Assembly: GCA_015065385.1 (NCBI GenBank)
Contig: SVQK01000015.1
Span: 1-36,088, forward strand
Direction of reading: 5' to 3'
From: Oscillospiraceae bacterium
Lineage (GTDB): Bacteria; Bacillota; Clostridia; Oscillospirales; CAG-272
DNA: 36,088 bases
In this document: in pieces, positions 34,854 through 36,088 of the stretch
How the letters are laid out: every line of letters starts with the position of its first letter
Position numbering within the stretch: the stretch's first letter is position 1
Notes under the pieces: model-generated
Seen by the model: only the letters and a program-made list of their open reading frames with translations
Databases searched by the model: none
What the model was told of the DNA's origin: nothing
Made by a program: the position numbers and the translations under genes

Positions 34854-36088
34854 ATGAAAAACACCCCCGATGTCAAGCTGGGCGTGGTCGCCGTTTCCCG
34901 CGACTGCTTCCCGGAATCCCTGTCCGTAGGCCGCCGCGAAGCCCTGATTAAGGCGTACGAGGATAAGTACGGCAAGTGTGACATTTACGAATGTCCCATA
35001 TGCATCGTGGAGAGCGAGATCCACATGCTCCAGGTGCTCGAGGATCTGAAAAAGAACGAGTGCAACGCCCTCTGCGTCTACCTCGGCAACTTCGGCCCGG
35101 AGATCTCCGAGACCATGCTCGCCGAGAAGTTCGACGGCCCCGTCATGTTCTGCGCGGCGGCGGAGGAAGCCTCCGACCGTCTCGTCGGGGACCGCGGCGA
35201 CGCGTTCTGCGGCATGCTCAACGCTTCCTACAACCTCAAGCTCCGCGGCGTGACGGCATACATCCCCGAATATCCCGTGGGCGACGCCGCTTACTGCGCG
35301 GATCTGATGCACGACTTCCTCCCCATCGCCCGCGCCATCATCGGCCTGAAGAACCTCAAGATCATCTCCTTCGGCCCGAGACCGATGAACTTCTTCGCCT
35401 GCAACGCTCCTATCCAGCAGCTCTACAATCTGGGCGTGGAGATCGAGGAGAACTCCGAGCTGGATCTCTTCGAGTCCTTCAACAAGCACGCCGGCGACGC
35501 CCGTATCCCCGAGGTCGTGGCCGACATGGAAGCCGAGCTCGGCGCGGGCAACAAGAAGCCCGAGATCCTCGCCAAGCTCGCGCAGTATGAGCTGACCCTT
35601 CTCGACTGGGTCGAGGCGCACAAGGGAAGCCGCAAGTACGTCGCCATCGCGGGCAAGTGCTGGCCGGCGTTCCAGACCCAGTTCGGCTTCGTTCCCTGCT
35701 ATGTCAACTCCCGTCTGACGGGCCGCGGCATTCCGGTGAGCTGCGAAGTGGACATTTACGGCTGCCTCTCCGAGTACATCGGCGCGTGCGTCAGCGAGGA
35801 CATCGTCACCCTGCTCGACATCAACAACACCGTTCCCTTCGACATGTACAAGGAAAAGATCGAGGGCAAGTTCGACTATAAGTTCCACGATACCTTCATG
35901 GGCTTCCACTGCGGCAACACCTGCTCCAAGAAGATCTGCAACCCCACGATGAAGTACCAGATGATCATGGCGCGCTCCCTGCCCGTCGAGGTCACCAACG
36001 GCACGCTCGAGGGCGACATCGTTCCCGGCGACATCACCTTCTACCGGCTCCAGTCCACGGCGGACAACCACCTCTACGCCTATGTGGC
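34854..36088 (+). CDS. L-fucose/L-arabinose isomerase-like protein, 3' truncated by window end
   Basis: The first 411 codons of a gene that runs off the right edge. The protein starts with a Rossmann-like domain (KLGVVAVSRDCFPESLSVGRREAL) and continues with IVESEIHMLQVLEDLK, FCAAAEEASDRL, IIGLKNLKIISFGPRP and later CWPAFQTQFGFVPCYVNSRL and SCEVDIYGCLSEYIG. These resemble the fold of L-fucose and L-arabinose isomerases, aldose-ketose isomerases that use a metal held by Glu, Asp and His. Substrate is not certain. It has a strong promoter and ribosome site (AAAGGAG). A fucosidase gene 5.6 kb away makes fucose a plausible substrate; this is inference. Confidence 0.8.
   Translation, partial: MKNTPDVKLGVVAVSRDCFPESLSVGRREALIKAYEDKYGKCDIYECPICIVESEIHMLQVLEDLKKNECNALCVYLGNFGPEISETMLAEKFDGPVMFCAAAEEASDRLVGDRGDAFCGMLNASYNLKLRGVTAYIPEYPVGDAAYCADLMHDFLPIARAIIGLKNLKIISFGPRPMNFFACNAPIQQLYNLGVEIEENSELDLFESFNKHAGDARIPEVVADMEAELGAGNKKPEILAKLAQYELTLLDWVEAHKGSRKYVAIAGKCWPAFQTQFGFVPCYVNSRLTGRGIPVSCEVDIYGCLSEYIGACVSEDIVTLLDINNTVPFDMYKEKIEGKFDYKFHDTFMGFHCGNTCSKKICNPTMKYQMIMARSLPVEVTNGTLEGDIVPGDITFYRLQSTADNHLYAYV

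Overview
The window is GC-rich and reads like a chromosomal segment of an anaerobic Gram-positive bacterium of the Clostridia (Bacillota), probably an uncultured gut lineage. The reasons are an oxygen-sensitive class III ribonucleotide reductase (nrdG/nrdD), a T-box leader ahead of valS, strong AGGAGG-type ribosome binding sites and SigA-type promoters with 17-nt spacers. I see no phage genes, insertion sequence, CRISPR array, tRNA or rRNA. The taxonomic placement is inference.

Layout. (1) 1-244 is an AT-richer edge with hairpins and the terminator of the first operon. (2) 245-2756, minus strand: a TPR protein and a DUF4037 protein form an operon with a clear promoter, and a lipoprotein with an I9-like domain lies upstream. 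(3) 2958-7375, plus strand: nrdG, then nrdD behind a promoter carrying two NrdR-box-like sites. NrdD carries a C-terminal glutaredoxin-like domain. It is followed, across a hairpin terminator, by a thioredoxin-reductase-like flavoprotein. Together these form a likely self-contained dNTP-synthesis and thiol-reduction unit. (4) 7439-15421, plus strand: a T-box leader with a GUG (valine) specifier heads a long run of genes: a uridine-kinase-like protein, a DUF2500 protein, valS, an RlmI-type methyltransferase, murJ and a glycosyltransferase. (5) 15457-21012, plus strand: a CAT/E2-like acyltransferase lacking the usual catalytic His, YgiQ, and a glycosyltransferase fused to a CsaB pyruvyltransferase. 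(6) 21034-26494, minus strand: a cytosolic parvulin, an SDR, and a large membrane-anchored secreted protein translationally coupled to a small membrane protein. (7) 26495-26964: a 470-bp gene-free stretch densely packed with hairpins and ending in a plus-strand terminator, a good candidate for a structured RNA. (8) 26965-32720, minus strand: a GH95 alpha-L-fucosidase, a PepC/bleomycin-hydrolase-type aminopeptidase, a small membrane protein, ruvX (with a duplicated 3' end downstream) and a ribokinase-family sugar kinase. (9) 32866-36088, plus strand: a CPBP protease, tadA, a small membrane protein and the first 411 codons of an L-fucose/L-arabinose-isomerase-like protein.

How they fit together. 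Regions 3 and 4 are housekeeping (deoxynucleotides, aminoacylation, RNA modification, lipid II export) with visible regulation by NrdR and a T-box. MurJ, the two glycosyltransferase genes and the CsaB domain point to cell-wall polymer assembly. The fucosidase, sugar kinase and isomerase-like gene suggest use of imported fucosylated or pentose oligosaccharides. The most unusual items are the NrdD-glutaredoxin fusion beside a reductase without the NADPH phosphate motif, the structured intergenic region, the synonymous-only duplication of the ruvX tail, and the acyltransferase with Glu in place of His.
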